From: an uncultured Candidatus Saccharibacteria bacterium
GTDB taxonomy: Bacteria > Patescibacteria > Saccharimonadia > Saccharimonadales > JACDBH01
NCBI GenBank assembly: GCA_946479835.1
Contig: CAMLHD010000029.1
Coordinates: forward strand, 1-10,192
Length of the DNA: 10,192 bases
Reading direction: 5' to 3'
Positions 6,340 through 10,192 of this stretch are shown in pieces (position 1 is the stretch's first letter; every line of letters begins with the position of its first letter). A program made the translations under genes and the position numbers. The notes beneath the pieces are model-generated. The model saw only the letters and a list, made by a program, of their open reading frames with translations, was not told where the DNA came from and searched no databases.

Positions 6340-6999
6340 ATGGCCACTAAAAAAAGCGCTGACGAACCCGTCAAATCTCAGAATTTTATCTCAAGGCATC
6401 GCTTGCTGCTAAGCTATGCCGCCATCGGCTTTTTGGGCGGAGTACTCTGGCTTGTCGCTATGCGGCTGCTGCTGGTTTCGCCGCCGCCGATTACCCACCA
6501 TCATGCCAACTTCGCCGTCTACATCGACGGCGTTCGCGAAGAGTTCAAGGAATTCACTTATTACGAAGAAGTGACGGCTTGCTCGGCCGATCACGCCAAC
6601 CATCCGAACGGCCGCGTCCATATGCACAACCAGGTCAACGATGTAATCCATGTCCACGATAAGGCCGTGACTTACGGTCATTTTTTCCAGGCCTTAGGCT
6701 GGTCGGTCGGCGACGATTTCTTGGCTACCCGGGACAATGTGCTGGTTGAAGGCGGTAGCAAGAAGCTGGTGTTTATTCTGAACGGCAAAGAAGTCGACGA
6801 CATTGCCTCGCAAGTGGTTAACAGCACAGACCGCCTGCTGGTTTCTTTCGGCGAAACAAATACTGACTTTAACCAGCAATTCGAATCGGTGGCTGAAACG
6901 GCCGCCGAAGTCAACAAGCTGCCGGATCCGGCTGCCTGCGGCGGCGATCAAAATCTCAGTTTTATAGACCGCCTGAAGACTGCTACTTTTTGGTACTGA
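6340..6999 (+). CDS. His-rich membrane-anchored extracytoplasmic protein, probable metal binding
   Basis: I know of no assigned function. The 219 residues have a basic N-terminus, one membrane segment (about 24-46), and an extracytoplasmic domain. That domain begins ITHHHANFAVYIDG with His53-55, then Cys81, His85 and His88, HMHNQ (His94, His96), VIHVHDKAV (His104, His106) and GHFFQALGW (His114). This dense His clustering in an otherwise beta-rich region suggests transition-metal binding, perhaps copper or zinc (inference). The end has Cys200 and the sequence FIDRLKTATFWY. The ATG has no Shine-Dalgarno and a -10 seven bases upstream, consistent with a leaderless mRNA. It is divergent from the small membrane protein/glutaredoxin operon, and together they could form an envelope metal or redox module (inference). 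Confidence 0.85.
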   Translation: MATKKSADEPVKSQNFISRHRLLLSYAAIGFLGGVLWLVAMRLLLVSPPPITHHHANFAVYIDGVREEFKEFTYYEEVTACSADHANHPNGRVHMHNQVNDVIHVHDKAVTYGHFFQALGWSVGDDFLATRDNVLVEGGSKKLVFILNGKEVDDIASQVVNSTDRLLVSFGETNTDFNQQFESVAETAAEVNKLPDPAACGGDQNLSFIDRLKTATFWY

Positions 7000-7000
7000 A

Positions 7001-7046
7001 TCTTTCTTTCTCAACCCGCAATTTTTTGTGAGTTCAGAATGAAAGG
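7001..7046. other. Long imperfect hairpin, outer left end of unit 1
   Basis: Starting right after the stop of the His-rich protein, 7001-7021 pairs with 7026-7046 around a TTTT loop, with three mismatches in 21 pairs. The inner part is AACCCGCAA against TTGTGAGTT. G-T wobbles are kept on the plus strand. It may end transcription of the 6340-6999 gene, although no T-run follows. It abuts the 13-nt repeat, as the hairpin at 7926-7973 does in unit 2. Confidence 0.55.
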
Positions 7047-7058
7047 ACAAGCAGACAG
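7046..7058 (+). repeat. 13-nt repeat, left copy of unit 1
   Basis: GACAAGCAGACAG, exact inverse of the copy at 7842-7854. Four copies exist in 7046-8636, arranged as two inverted pairs. Confidence 0.8.
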
Positions 7059-7079
7059 GATAGAACAAGAGTAAAGCCG

Positions 7080-7122
7080 AGCCGGCGAGGGTTAGAGCAA
7101 AAGCTCATATCCCTCGCCGGCT
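7080..7122 (-). terminator. GC-rich hairpin after unit 1 genes
   Basis: GCCGGCGAGGG (7081-7091) pairs perfectly with CCCTCGCCGGC (7111-7121), extended by one A-T pair. The loop has a nested GAGC-AAAA-GCTC. It follows the stop of the 114-aa gene by 9 nt. On the minus strand the downstream sequence is pyrimidine-rich (GGCTTTACTCTTG) without a clean T-run, so it is a weak intrinsic terminator or an RNA 3'-end stabiliser. Confidence 0.6.
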
Positions 7123-7131
7123 GGCGATTAT

Positions 7132-7476
7132 TCATCGGTAGTACTTGTCCCTGTAGCCCTCCAGCTCAAGCTCGGTTGGCTCGACCGGTTCCACCTCCAG
7201 GGCGGCGACCATGTCCAGCTGTGACGAGGGAACCTCTGCCCGATGATAGGCGAGGTAGTGCACGCACAGAGAGTTGGTCTCGAGCCCATTTGGCAGGAGG
7301 TGATCCATGTGATCGCTGCGGGCACCGCAAGCGCACTGGTGGTCGCCCCGCCAGGTAAGAGCTATGGTGGACTGCCGGAAGGCCGCCGCCATTTTGCGGG
7401 TGAGCTCGTCGATGACGGGCTCCGGGCTGGTGTGGCGGCTCGGTTCGATGTATAGCAGGCCTTCGTCGCTGATCAT
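7132..7476 (-). CDS. Unrecognised 114-aa protein with Cys/His cluster (unit 1, second gene)
   Basis: Function not recognised. No signal peptide or membrane segment. The N-terminal 35 residues look helical. The middle has a compact motif: DHQCACGARSD (45-55) with Cys48 and Cys50, followed by NGLETNSLCVHYLAYHR (63-79) with Cys71, His73 and His78. Such paired Cys/His residues could bind zinc (inference). The end is acidic and Glu/Pro-rich before a basic GYRDKYYR. The start is ATG at 7474-7476 with AAGGG five to nine bases upstream; the frame is open farther upstream, but that part overlaps the preceding gene. It lies 23 nt after the 81-aa gene in the same operon. GC content appears higher than in the flanking housekeeping genes. 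Confidence 0.75.
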   Translation of the reverse strand: MISDEGLLYIEPSRHTSPEPVIDELTRKMAAAFRQSTIALTWRGDHQCACGARSDHMDHLLPNGLETNSLCVHYLAYHRAEVPSSQLDMVAALEVEPVEPTELELEGYRDKYYR

Positions 7477-7499
7477 GGTTCCCTTCGATTGCTGAGGGT

Positions 7500-7745
7500 T
7501 CAGGCGGAGGCGAGGGTCAGGCGCCGGAGTTCCGCCCTGGCCGTATCGAGAAGCTCGCTGTAGGCAGCCGAAGCCGTCACGGTGATGTCGATACTGCCGT
7601 GGCCGCAGGAGCATTCCACCTTGACGGTGACGTCGTTCAGCAGCTCAGCCTTCAGGAAGGCGTCGAAGAGGACAGCGTCCAGGTTGGTCTCGTTGCAGCG
7701 GACCCGGATCGTGCCGGTGTAGGTGTAGGTATTGGTGGGATGCAT
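7500..7745 (-). CDS. Unrecognised 81-aa protein (unit 1, first gene)
   Basis: Small soluble protein of unknown function. The pattern is beta strand (TYTYTGTIRVRC), helix (NLDAVLFDAFLKAELL), beta strand (DVTVKVECSCGHGSIDITVTA), helix (AAYSELLDTARAELRRL). It has Cys18, Cys45 and Cys47; CSCGH may bind metal. The order of elements resembles the 75-aa first gene of unit 2, and both share a stretch of the form N-x-T-x-L-D before the helix, so they may be diverged paralogs. The start is ATG at 7743-7745, preceded by AAGGGAGAAAA. A leader of about 144 nt with conserved hairpins precedes it. TGA stop, 23 nt before the next gene. Confidence 0.75.
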   Translation of the reverse strand: MHPTNTYTYTGTIRVRCNETNLDAVLFDAFLKAELLNDVTVKVECSCGHGSIDITVTASAAYSELLDTARAELRRLTLASA

Positions 7746-7889
7746 GGATTTTCTCCCTTGATGGTTGGATGGGTATTTTTTGGGTCAGATTTATGCAGAA
7801 ATCAAAGCTTGGCTTAAGCCCTGGTTCCTGCATAAAACTGTCTGTCTGCTTGTCAAAAAAACAAAGGGAGCCAAATGGCTCAACCTTCT
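7746..7889 (-). ncRNA. Structured 5' leader of unit 1
   Basis: From the predicted start near 7889 the minus-strand RNA has hairpin GAGCC-AUUU-GGCUC (7868-7881), a CCUUUG then U7 tract (7855-7861), the 13-nt motif (7842-7854), and a hairpin with TTTATGCAG (7790-7798) opposite CTGCATAAA (7828-7836), enclosing GGCTTAAGCC. The same order occurs at 8532-8672 with different bases but kept pairing. The first hairpin plus U tract resembles an intrinsic terminator, so attenuation is possible. Confidence 0.5.
7842..7854 (-). repeat. 13-nt repeat, right copy of unit 1
   Basis: GACAAGCAGACAG on the minus strand, followed there by a further ACAG. In plus orientation it is followed by seven A and ACAAAGGGAG, nearly the same as at 8624-8650. 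Confidence 0.8.
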
Positions 7890-7895
7890 AAATAT

Positions 7896-7924
7896 ATTGA
7901 ATCATTAAATCTATATTCTGACAA
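7896..7924 (-). promoter_or_regulatory. Candidate promoter of unit 1
   Basis: Minus strand TTGTCA (7919-7924), 17 nt spacer, TTCAAT (7896-7901). The -10 ends exactly 10 nt before GGTTGAG, the same distance as the TATAAT of unit 2. Matches are 5/6 and 4/6. TATATT (7891-7896) is an alternative. Confidence 0.45.
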
Positions 7925-7925
7925 T

Positions 7926-7973
7926 TTCTTCTATTCTTGGGCTGCTATATCTAGTAGCGCAAGAATAGAAGAA
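7926..7973. other. 48-nt near-perfect hairpin, outer left end of unit 2
   Basis: TTCTTCTATTCTTG (7926-7939) and CAAGAATAGAAGAA (7960-7973) are perfect inverses over 14 bp. After one G-G mismatch, seven more pairs (one G-T on the plus strand) close on a TATC loop. It directly precedes the 13-nt repeat, as at 7001-7046. No T-run follows on either strand, so it is not a standard terminator. Confidence 0.75.
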
Positions 7974-7986
7974 GACAAGCAGGCAG
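7974..7986 (+). repeat. 13-nt repeat, left copy of unit 2
   Basis: GACAAGCAGGCAG, one base from the other copies (A to G at position 10). The change keeps pairing with 8624-8636 as a G-U wobble in plus-strand RNA. Confidence 0.75.
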
Positions 7987-8010
7987 ACGGGGTTTAGAGA
8001 GAAAGAGCCG

Positions 8011-8055
8011 GGTGGCGAGGGATGGAAGCTGTGGTAGTTCCCACCCCTCGCCGCC
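8011..8055 (-). terminator. GC-rich hairpin after unit 2 genes
   Basis: GGCGAGGG (8014-8021) pairs with CCCTCGCC (8045-8052), extended by a T-G and two G-C pairs, with an inner TGGAA/TTCC stem. The eight-base arms are identical to those of the unit 1 hairpin. On the minus strand it is followed by pyrimidine-rich GGCTCTTTCTCTCT. It lies 13 nt after the last peptide gene. Confidence 0.6.
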
Positions 8056-8067
8056 GGCGCTGTTGTC

Positions 8068-8151
8068 TCAGCTGTGGCTGTGACGCCACACGGCTGTCGC
8101 CGCGACTGCGACAACTGCAGCGGCTCCTACGACGAGTGCAACTGATCTCAT
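8068..8151 (-). CDS. 27-aa hydrophobic peptide (unit 2, third gene)
   Basis: A tiny gene with a very strong ribosome binding site: AAAGGAGG lies 6 nt before the ATG at 8149-8151. The product starts MRSVALVVGAAAVVAVAATA and ends VWRHSHS, so nearly the whole peptide (residues 3-22) is one hydrophobic helix of Ala and Val with a basic and His-rich C-terminus. It is predicted to insert in the membrane. Size and shape recall type I toxins, holin-like or regulatory membrane peptides, but no family is recognised. It has the same 84-nt length as the peptide gene 46 nt upstream, and a similar M-(K/R)-x-V-x-LVV start. Confidence 0.65.
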   Translation of the reverse strand: MRSVALVVGAAAVVAVAATAVWRHSHS

Positions 8152-8197
8152 CGGCTCCCTCCTTTCTTGATTTGGGGTGGGAGAAGTGAGTCGACGC

Positions 8198-8281
8198 TCA
8201 GAGGTCGAGAATTGCGAAGTAGGTGTTCACGAGCAAGTACGCGCCAACGACCGCCAACGCTACAACCAGGACGACTTTCAT
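8198..8281 (-). CDS. 27-aa hydrophobic peptide (unit 2, second gene)
   Basis: ATG at 8279-8281 is preceded by AAGGA with a 9-nt spacer and lies 22 nt after the 75-aa gene. The peptide starts MKVVLVVALAVVGAYLLV and ends NTYFAILDL, with Lys2 the only positive side chain and Asp26 near the end. It is a single predicted membrane helix. The N-terminus resembles that of the next peptide gene, suggesting duplication (inference). Function is unknown; a toxin, a membrane regulator or a helper of a larger complex are all possible. Reality rests on the ribosome binding site, tight operon spacing and the matching sister gene. Confidence 0.6.
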   Translation of the reverse strand: MKVVLVVALAVVGAYLLVNTYFAILDL

Positions 8282-8303
8282 TCGTCTGATTCCTTGGTGC
8301 CCT

Positions 8304-8531
8304 TCAGGCGGGATCAAGCGTGCGCTGACGAAGCAGCCGTTGCCAGATACAGCCGCGGAAATCGTGGCTGAAAACCTCGGCTTGGAGGGGTTCGCCTCCA
8401 GCTTGGGTCAGCTCAACCGTGACGGTGGCTCCGCCGGCCTCGCGCTTGATGGCGATGATCCGGTCCAGCCACCGATCCAGCTCTGTGTTGGTGGTGAAGG
8501 TGAACACGAGTTCACCTCGGGTCGTCGGCAT
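8304..8531 (-). CDS. Unrecognised 75-aa protein (unit 2, first gene)
   Basis: Small soluble protein, function not recognised. The predicted order is beta strand (GELVFTFTT), helix (NTELDRWLDRIIAIKREA), beta strand (ATVTVELTQ), beta strand (LQAEVFSH), and helix (DFRGCIWQRLLRQRTL). This order and the N-T-x-L-D helix start resemble the 81-aa first gene of unit 1, so both may belong to one fast-evolving family. One Cys only (Cys61), unlike its counterpart. The start is ATG at 8529-8531 with AAGGAAGGGAT just upstream. A leader of about 141 nt with conserved hairpins precedes it, and two 27-aa peptide genes follow. A longer plus-strand frame in this place has no ribosome binding site and was not accepted. 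Confidence 0.7.
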   Translation of the reverse strand: MPTTRGELVFTFTTNTELDRWLDRIIAIKREAGGATVTVELTQAGGEPLQAEVFSHDFRGCIWQRLLRQRTLDPA

Positions 8532-8672
8532 ATCCCTTCCTTCCGTGGTTGCCGAACGTTTCTAAGAATTTGATGCAGTTGGCAGCACTCGGCTGAATCC
8601 TCTCAGCTGCACCAAATTTCAAACTGTCTGCTTGTCAAAAAAACAAGGGAGGCAATATTGCCTCAACCTAGG
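8532..8672 (-). ncRNA. Structured 5' leader of unit 2
   Basis: From the predicted start near 8672 the minus-strand RNA has palindrome GAGGCAATATTGCCTC (8649-8664), CCTTG then U7 (8637-8643), the 13-nt motif (8624-8636), and a hairpin of AATTTGATGCAG (8567-8578) with CTGCACCAAATT (8607-8618). The single irregular pair in that hairpin is a G-U wobble on the minus strand, which supports a minus-strand RNA. Compared with unit 1, the first stem changes a C-G pair to G-C. Confidence 0.5.
8624..8636 (-). repeat. 13-nt repeat, right copy of unit 2
   Basis: GACAAGCAGACAG on the minus strand, identical to 7046-7058 and 7842-7854. The adjoining seven A, ACAA and GGGAG on the plus strand are also shared with unit 1. 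Confidence 0.8.
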
Positions 8673-8678
8673 GTTAAA

Positions 8679-8687
8679 ATTATAACA
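8679..8687 (-). promoter_or_regulatory. Extended -10 promoter of unit 2
   Basis: The minus strand reads TGTTATAAT, a perfect extended -10. No good -35 is seen at 17 nt (GTTTAT). The predicted start near 8672 puts the 5' hairpin of the leader at the very start of the RNA. Confidence 0.55.
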
Positions 8688-8744
8688 TCTTTAAGGAAAA
8701 AATAAACATCAGGCAAAATCTGAAACGTTAGCTCTATTCTACCC

Positions 8745-8774
8745 TTGTAAAGAATCTTAATCCTCTGTTATTAT
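8745..8774 (+). promoter_or_regulatory. Promoter of the ATP synthase operon
   Basis: TTGTAA (8745-8750), an 18-nt spacer and TATTAT (8769-8774), 4/6 and 5/6 matches. The -10 ends 10 nt before the ATG at 8785, so the mRNA would have only 3-4 untranslated bases and no Shine-Dalgarno. Confidence 0.55.
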
Positions 8775-8784
8775 TAGACCATCA

Positions 8785-9096
8785 ATGGGTAAAGCTACGG
8801 GGAGCAAGCGAACTGCTAAAAGTGTCCGCAAGGCGGACTATATGGCGATGTTCGACGCCCGCAATGCGCTGATCGCCAGTTCGCTGAACATGGGCTGGCA
8901 GCTGGCCGTGATGGTTCTCCTGCCGATTGCTCTGGGAGTTTGGCTGGACAAGAAGTACAATACCTCGCCGTCGTTCACGCTGACGGCCTTTTTTGTGGCC
9001 GTAGCCGCTGGAGCCACCGTGATAGTCCGGACTTTCAGGGAAATGAATAAGGCCACGGACAGCAAGCCCCGCGGCAAGAGGGTGAAAAATGTTTAG
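8785..9096 (+). CDS. atpI: AtpI/AtpZ-like ATP synthase accessory membrane protein
   Basis: Small membrane proteins of this type sit first in many F-type ATP synthase operons and help assemble the c-ring or carry Mg or Ca; they are not part of the rotary core. The 103 residues have a basic N-terminus, then two membrane helices (about 37-54 and 65-82). The loop motif VWLDKKYNTSPSFT (52-65) with the Gly before it is typical of the ATPase gene1/AtpI-like family. The ATG start has no Shine-Dalgarno and lies just after a promoter. The end overlaps atpB by 8 nt, indicating translational coupling. The distinction between AtpI and AtpZ naming is not possible here. Confidence 0.85.
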   Translation: MGKATGSKRTAKSVRKADYMAMFDARNALIASSLNMGWQLAVMVLLPIALGVWLDKKYNTSPSFTLTAFFVAVAAGATVIVRTFREMNKATDSKPRGKRVKNV

Positions 9097-9922
9097 ATTC
9101 CTAACCACTTTCGCAGCCGACGGCCCGCCGATTCACATTGCACCGAGCGAAGTCTTCAAGATCGGCGAGATTAGCATCACCAACTCGATGCTCTACGGTT
9201 GGATCTCAGCCGTGATAATCTTGATCGTGTTCCTGACGGTGCGCTTCATGATGACCATCCGCCCGCGCCGCGGCTTCATCCAGTTCGTCGAGATTGGTAC
9301 CGAGTTCATCATCGGCCTGATAGCCAACTCATTGGGTTCGCGCCAGAAAGCCATTAAGTACGCGCCCTATTTTGCGGCCATATTCTTTTATGTTTTGTTC
9401 AATAACTGGTTCGGACTGCTGCCGGGCGTCGGCGAGGCCGTCAAAGTTGGTGAAACGCCGCTGTTCCGGCCATTTACTGCCGATTTGAACGGTACGGTAG
9501 CTGCCGCCATCGTGACGATGTTCTTAGTCCAGACCTTCGCTATCCGCGAATCCGGCATACATAAGCACATCCGACATTACTTTGCCGGCAGCCTGAAGAA
9601 CCCGGCTACTTACCTGTTCGGTTTCTTAGAAGTATTCACCGAATTCACTCGCGTGGTCAGCCTGGCGCTGCGTCTGTTTCTGAACGTCGTGATTGGCGAG
9701 ATCATCATTTCGGTCTTCAGCTATCTCGGCAAGTTTGCGGCGCCGATTACTTCCCTGCCTTTCGTGGCGCTCGAATTGTTCGTGGCGCTGCTGCAGGCCT
9801 ACATCTTCGTTATGCTGTCGGTGACTTATCTGGCGGTGGCTACCCACCACAACGATTCCGACGAGCATGAGGTTGCCGACGTACCGCTGCCACGCAAGGC
9901 GCGGTCGGAGGGACGAGCATGA
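9089..9922 (+). CDS. atpB: F-type ATP synthase subunit a
   Basis: Subunit a forms the two half-channels that lead protons to and from the c-ring. The 277 residues have an outside-facing N-terminus followed by membrane helices at about 34-55, 93-112, 136-153, 175-185, 190-212 and 223-250. LALRLFLNVVIGE (192-204) contains the essential Arg195 (Arg210 of E. coli), Asn199 and Glu204. LLQAYIFVMLSVTYL (234-248) holds Gln236, the counterpart of Gln252. The C-terminus is extended, charged and His-containing (THHNDSDEHE). GAGGGTG precedes the ATG, which lies within the atpI 3' end. Assignment is secure. Confidence 0.96.
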   Translation: MFRFLTTFAADGPPIHIAPSEVFKIGEISITNSMLYGWISAVIILIVFLTVRFMMTIRPRRGFIQFVEIGTEFIIGLIANSLGSRQKAIKYAPYFAAIFFYVLFNNWFGLLPGVGEAVKVGETPLFRPFTADLNGTVAAAIVTMFLVQTFAIRESGIHKHIRHYFAGSLKNPATYLFGFLEVFTEFTRVVSLALRLFLNVVIGEIIISVFSYLGKFAAPITSLPFVALELFVALLQAYIFVMLSVTYLAVATHHNDSDEHEVADVPLPRKARSEGRA

Positions 9923-9942
9923 AAATTAAATTTGTTAACTAA
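9919..9942 (+). CDS. Possible 7-codon coupling ORF between atpB and atpE
   Basis: ATG at 9919-9921 overlaps the atpB stop as ATGA and is preceded by GGAGGG (9907-9912) at 6 nt. It encodes MKIKFVN and stops at TAA 9940-9942, three bases before the AAGGAG of atpE. It could keep ribosomes near the atpE site. It may be chance, since it is very short. Confidence 0.3.
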   Translation: MKIKFVN

Positions 9943-9944
9943 GT

Positions 9945-9950
9945 AAGGAG
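9945..9950 (+). promoter_or_regulatory. Strong ribosome binding site of atpE
   Basis: AAGGAG with an 8-nt A/T-rich spacer to ATG 9959. It is stronger than that of atpB, fitting the need for many c subunits per enzyme. Confidence 0.75.
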
Positions 9951-9958
9951 ATAAACTA

Positions 9959-10186
9959 ATGTTTTTCGCAGAATTAACTGGCGACGTCGAAATCTTGGGC
10001 AAAGGCATCATGATGGGCCTGGGTATGATTGGTCCAGCCATCGGCATCGGCCTGGTCGGAAACGCCTTTATCAACGCCGTCGGCCGCAATCCTGAAGCCA
10101 GCAAGTTCCTGGGCCAGGCGCTGGTTATCATAGGTATCATCGAATTAATGGCGCTGCTGGTCTTCGCCACCCTGTTCATTATCTAA
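9959..10186 (+). CDS. atpE: F-type ATP synthase subunit c
   Basis: Subunit c is a hairpin of two membrane helices; a ring of copies turns as ions pass. The 75 residues are of normal length. Helix 1 (about 12-38) has the glycine-rich MGLGMIGPAIGIGLVGNAF, the polar loop is GRNPEAS (42-48), and helix 2 carries the ion-binding Glu62 in IIGIIELMALL. Sodium-type rings usually have Gln in helix 1 (place of Ile30/Ile32 area here) and Ser or Thr right after the Glu; neither is present, so proton coupling is likely. The stop overlaps AAGGAG at 10185-10190, the ribosome binding site of the following gene, expected to be atpF but outside the window. Confidence 0.95.
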   Translation: MFFAELTGDVEILGKGIMMGLGMIGPAIGIGLVGNAFINAVGRNPEASKFLGQALVIIGIIELMALLVFATLFII

Positions 10187-10192
10187 GGAGTA

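Noticed and set aside
7477..7614. N-terminal extension of the 114-aa gene to a 160-aa protein
   Set aside because: It would overlap the 81-aa gene by over 100 nt. The ATG at 7476 has its own AAGGG site.
8223..8573. Plus-strand 116-codon frame over the 75-aa gene
   Set aside because: No ribosome binding site or family resemblance; the minus-strand genes have good sites and operon spacing. Treated as a shadow.
7046..8636. CRISPR array
   Set aside because: The 13-nt copies are inverted pairs hundreds of bases apart, without regular spacers or cas genes.
7842..8636. TTGACA inside the right 13-nt motifs as -35 of promoters
   Set aside because: At 16-18 nt downstream on the minus strand the bases are ATGCAG-like or TTGGTG-like, not -10-like, in both units. 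Better promoters exist upstream.
7001..8690. Classical transposon, insertion sequence or integron cassette array (attC)
   Set aside because: No transposase or integrase is encoded here. RYYYAAC/GTTRRRY core sites are not consistently placed at both units, and no target duplication was found by eye. Inverted 13-mers alone do not prove mobility.
8782..9108. Minus-strand 108-codon frame over atpI
   Set aside because: The plus-strand gene matches the AtpI-like family and has a promoter; the opposite frame has no recognisable feature.
1..10192. Recoded UGA as in Gracilibacteria
   Set aside because: TGA is a clean stop for several genes (for example atpB, the His-rich protein and both peptides) and does not occur inside conserved proteins.

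Overview
The window looks like a chromosomal piece of a small-genome bacterium, most likely from the Candidate Phyla Radiation (Patescibacteria), perhaps Saccharibacteria-like. This rests on compact gene packing, the mix of housekeeping genes with small envelope proteins of unknown function, and the His-rich membrane protein. It is an inference from protein appearance. The genetic code is standard, because TGA, TAA and TAG all end genes.

Layout. 1-372: 3' part of pyrH (UMP kinase), plus strand, whose stop overlaps the stop of the convergent smpB (369-827, minus). 905-2083 (minus): a membrane-anchored glycoside-hydrolase-like protein, divergent by only 15 nt from a family 2 glycosyltransferase (2099-2932, plus). 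2919-5075 (minus): a three-gene operon of a CobO-type adenosyltransferase, a TerC-family metal transporter and an anchored staphylococcal-type nuclease. 5105-5776 (minus): an unrecognised soluble protein. 5855-6276 (minus): glutaredoxin and a tiny acidic membrane protein, divergent from a His-rich membrane-anchored protein (6340-6999, plus). 8785 onward (plus): start of the F-type ATP synthase operon (atpI/atpZ-like, atpB, atpE), with the Shine-Dalgarno sequence of a further gene at the window end.

The part not explained by known families is 7001-8690. It holds two tandem minus-strand units with the same plan: promoter, short 5' hairpin, a T7 tract and a 13-nt motif, a second hairpin, a small protein gene, further small genes, a GC-rich hairpin with GGCGAGGG/CCCTCGCC arms, an inverted copy of the 13-nt motif, and a long AT-rich hairpin. 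Unit 1 encodes proteins of 81 and 114 aa. Unit 2 encodes a 75-aa protein and two hydrophobic peptides of 27 aa each. Flanking elements are alike while the genes differ, so this looks like a family of small gene cassettes with shared RNA or DNA end structures. It is the best candidate here for something undescribed.

A second theme is transcription-translation layout. Several first genes (cobO, the 59-aa membrane protein, the His-rich protein, atpI, the glycosyltransferase) have a -10-like hexamer 7-11 nt before the start codon and no Shine-Dalgarno sequence, suggesting leaderless mRNAs. Most internal genes have ordinary ribosome binding sites.
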